Notes under the pieces: generated by a model
Seen by the model: only the letters and a program-made list of their open reading frames with translations
The model's database searches: none
What the model was told of the DNA's origin: nothing
Shown here: positions 62,833 through 64,000 of the stretch, piece after piece
Position numbering within the stretch: position 1 is the stretch's first letter
Layout of the letters: every line of letters begins with the position of its first letter
Position numbers and translations under genes: made by a program
DNA from: Candidatus Delongbacteria bacterium
Lineage (GTDB): Bacteria > UBA4055
Reading direction: 5' to 3'
DNA length: 64,000 nucleotides
NCBI GenBank assembly: GCA_016937995.1
Contig: JAFGVM010000037.1
Location: forward strand, 1-64,000

Positions 62833-63309
62833 ATGAAAAAAATAATATTTGTGTTAACAATGATCCTGTTCGGATTTACTTTTGCCCAGTTTAAAGCTGA
62901 TGTTGAATCCTTTGATCCTAGAATGAATTTAATAACTCCTTCATCAGGTTCGTTATTTGATATGTCGAAGATATCAGTGGATCATTCATTTTCTATGAAT
63001 TATTCAACTTTCGGAAGTAACTCGACTTTCATCAATGAATATGTTGCAGGAATAAACTACCGTATCTCCGATCCGATGAATCTCAGATTGGAAGTTGGAA
63101 TGTCATATACACCTTATTCCTCATTTACTGTTCCCGGAGAGGAAGATCCTGCACAGATATATTTAAAATCTGCAACTTTTGATTATAGACCCAACAATCA
63201 GTTCCATTTACAGATCGGATACAAAACTTATAGACCGAATGATATATTATTCGAATCTCTGAACAGACCCTTCGGATCAAGTTTTTTATCACCGTCAACC
63301 GATGAATAA
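62833..63309 (+). CDS. outer-membrane or secreted beta-barrel protein, unknown function
   Basis: 158 residues. Signal peptide (1-18, ending TFA), then alternating beta-strand patterns (FSMNYSTFGSNSTFINEYVAGINYRI cut as SMNYSTFG and VAGINYRI, LRLEVGMSYTPYS, HLQIGYKTYRP). Asn/Ser/Tyr-rich as small barrels are. The last 20 residues are polar, not an aromatic end. No family recognised. GGGAG ribosome site. Fifteen bases before the LytR_C gene. Confidence 0.78.
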   Translation: MKKIIFVLTMILFGFTFAQFKADVESFDPRMNLITPSSGSLFDMSKISVDHSFSMNYSTFGSNSTFINEYVAGINYRISDPMNLRLEVGMSYTPYSSFTVPGEEDPAQIYLKSATFDYRPNNQFHLQIGYKTYRPNDILFESLNRPFGSSFLSPSTDE

Positions 63310-63323
63310 ACCGGAAAAGGACT

Positions 63324-63857
63324 ATGCCAAGGATCAGAAAAACAAAAACACCTGTAACTGAAACAAAAGAGTCTAACTGGCTTCTATATATCATTGTGCT
63401 TCTGTTAATTTTTCAGACCGTTTTCCTTATCTACAAAAATTACGACTTCATTAGGTCCGGCTTTTTATCAAATGATACCGAATATATTTACGAGAATGCA
63501 GGTGTAGATGAGGATAATTCTCAGGCTGATACCAATTCGATCAAAACAACTGATTATTCAGACCTTGACAGACCTGTAAGAGTAAGTATATTGAACGGTT
63601 GCGGAAAATCGGGACTTGCGAGCGAGTGGAAAACCAGGCTCAGAAATATAAAATATGATATCAGAGAAACAGGAAATGCCGATAAGAATTATATCAATTC
63701 TATCATTTTAAGCAGAATTAAAAATATGAAACCGGCATTTGATCTGGCAAAGAAACTGGGTATTACTGACAACAACGTAATACTGCAGATAAATAAAGAT
63801 ATCGTGGATATAGACGTAACACTTATCATTGGAAAAGACTACAAAAACTTAAAATGA
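63324..63857 (+). CDS. LytR_C-domain membrane protein
   Basis: 177 residues. One N-terminal membrane segment (about 19-40), an acidic linker, and a C-terminal LytR_C-like domain (about 83-177: VRVSILNGCGKSGLASEWKTRL ... ILSRI) with the VxVLNGxG-GLA signature. Such domains sit at the cell envelope; role is unclear. AAGGACT ribosome site. Overlaps the next gene by four bases (ATGA). Confidence 0.85.
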   Translation: MPRIRKTKTPVTETKESNWLLYIIVLLLIFQTVFLIYKNYDFIRSGFLSNDTEYIYENAGVDEDNSQADTNSIKTTDYSDLDRPVRVSILNGCGKSGLASEWKTRLRNIKYDIRETGNADKNYINSIILSRIKNMKPAFDLAKKLGITDNNVILQINKDIVDIDVTLIIGKDYKNLK

Positions 63858-64000
63858 TAGAAAAATTCCATTCACTGAGAGAAAAATACCCGACTTTTAC
63901 ATTTGAAGGTTTTTCATACTCAAAACTTGATACTGAGCTTGTAATTAAATTCAGCTTTACCCAATCTGACGATATAAAATTCTCCCCTGAAATTATCGTA
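63854..64000 (+). CDS. conserved protein cut by the right edge (MurL-like N-terminus possible)
   Basis: 49 codons visible from ATG 63854, overlapping the previous stop. Begins MIEKFHSLREKYPTFTFEGF and continues with alternating strands (TELVIKFSFTQSDDIKFSPEI). This resembles the N-terminus of MurL-type (UDP-MurNAc-L-Ala-L-Glu epimerase) proteins, which start with an ExLRxKYxxFxxxGY stretch and FxFxxxxxFxP, but the visible part is too short to be sure. Confidence 0.6.
   Translation, partial: MIEKFHSLREKYPTFTFEGFSYSKLDTELVIKFSFTQSDDIKFSPEIIV

Overview
The window comes from an AT-rich, Gram-negative (two-membrane) bacterium. Outer-membrane biology is plain: Kdo transferase, an Omp85-family barrel, a TonB-dependent receptor, two RND efflux loci with a TolC homologue, and many lipoproteins with a lipobox Cys. 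Several families are typical of the Fibrobacterota-Chlorobiota-Bacteroidota (FCB) group: a DUF4249-like lipoprotein beside a TonB receptor, a 6-bladed beta-propeller lipoprotein, a PUR/DUF3276-type protein, and a 29-residue AURKAIP1/COX24-type basic peptide. However, most genes have good Shine-Dalgarno sites, and at least two promoters fit the ordinary sigma-70 consensus (TTGACT-17-TATATT and TTGACA-17-TATCTT), which is unlike classical Bacteroidota. An FCB-related candidate phylum such as Delongbacteria or Cloacimonadota is a reasonable guess, but this is inference. No phage, integrase, intact IS or CRISPR array is visible.

Layout. 0-8.4 kb: orphan histidine kinase, a 54-residue ORF missed by size cut-offs, alkaline phosphatase, holA, nrdR, a ComF-like gene, an Omp85-like barrel and a MurG-like glycosyltransferase. 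8.5 kb: initiator tRNA-fMet with promoter and terminator. 8.6-10.4 kb: a YgiQ-family protein that has lost all three radical-SAM cysteines. 10.6-17.1 kb: a + strand cluster waaA, histidine kinase, lon, engB, ferredoxin, methyltransferase. 17.2-20.9 kb: HAD phosphatase, DUF2971-like protein, prolyl oligopeptidase. 20.9-26.2 kb: a 1-kb palindrome-rich leader, rsgA, and the potassium-uptake pair trkA-trkH. 26.2 kb: a remnant of a REP-associated (Y1/RAYT-like) transposase. 26.5-32.5 kb: acetyltransferase and envelope proteins.

32.6-47.5 kb is an efflux region. tolC, a membrane fusion protein and an RND pump form one minus-strand operon. A second fusion protein/RND pair lies beyond an OmpR-type two-component system. 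Similar direct repeats of TGTAAA sit at the -35 region of both the tolC operon and the two-component operon, which suggests that the regulator controls itself and the pump. A truncated RluA-type pseudouridine synthase gene lies between tolC and the ABC-F gene ettA.

47.8-51.8 kb carries PUR-Myb, the 29-residue basic peptide, HU, a LysM lytic transglycosylase and phosphomannomutase. 51.98-56.41 kb is the most interesting part: six tightly packed minus-strand genes behind one consensus promoter. They are an AAA ATPase and an RloB/TOPRIM protein (AbiL/Rlo-like pair), a KTSC-domain protein, a Cap15-type membrane beta-barrel effector, a DncV-like CD-NTase and an E2-like protein. The last three make a CBASS of type II-short architecture. 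57.0-64.0 kb returns to housekeeping genes: trpS, pyrK-like, apbE, panB-panC, a GlmU-type uridylyltransferase without its acetyltransferase half, two envelope proteins and a gene cut by the right edge.

Intergenic DNA is unusually rich in short dispersed palindromes of several families and in tandem words built from TCAGAAG/TTAGAAG; many double as transcription terminators.
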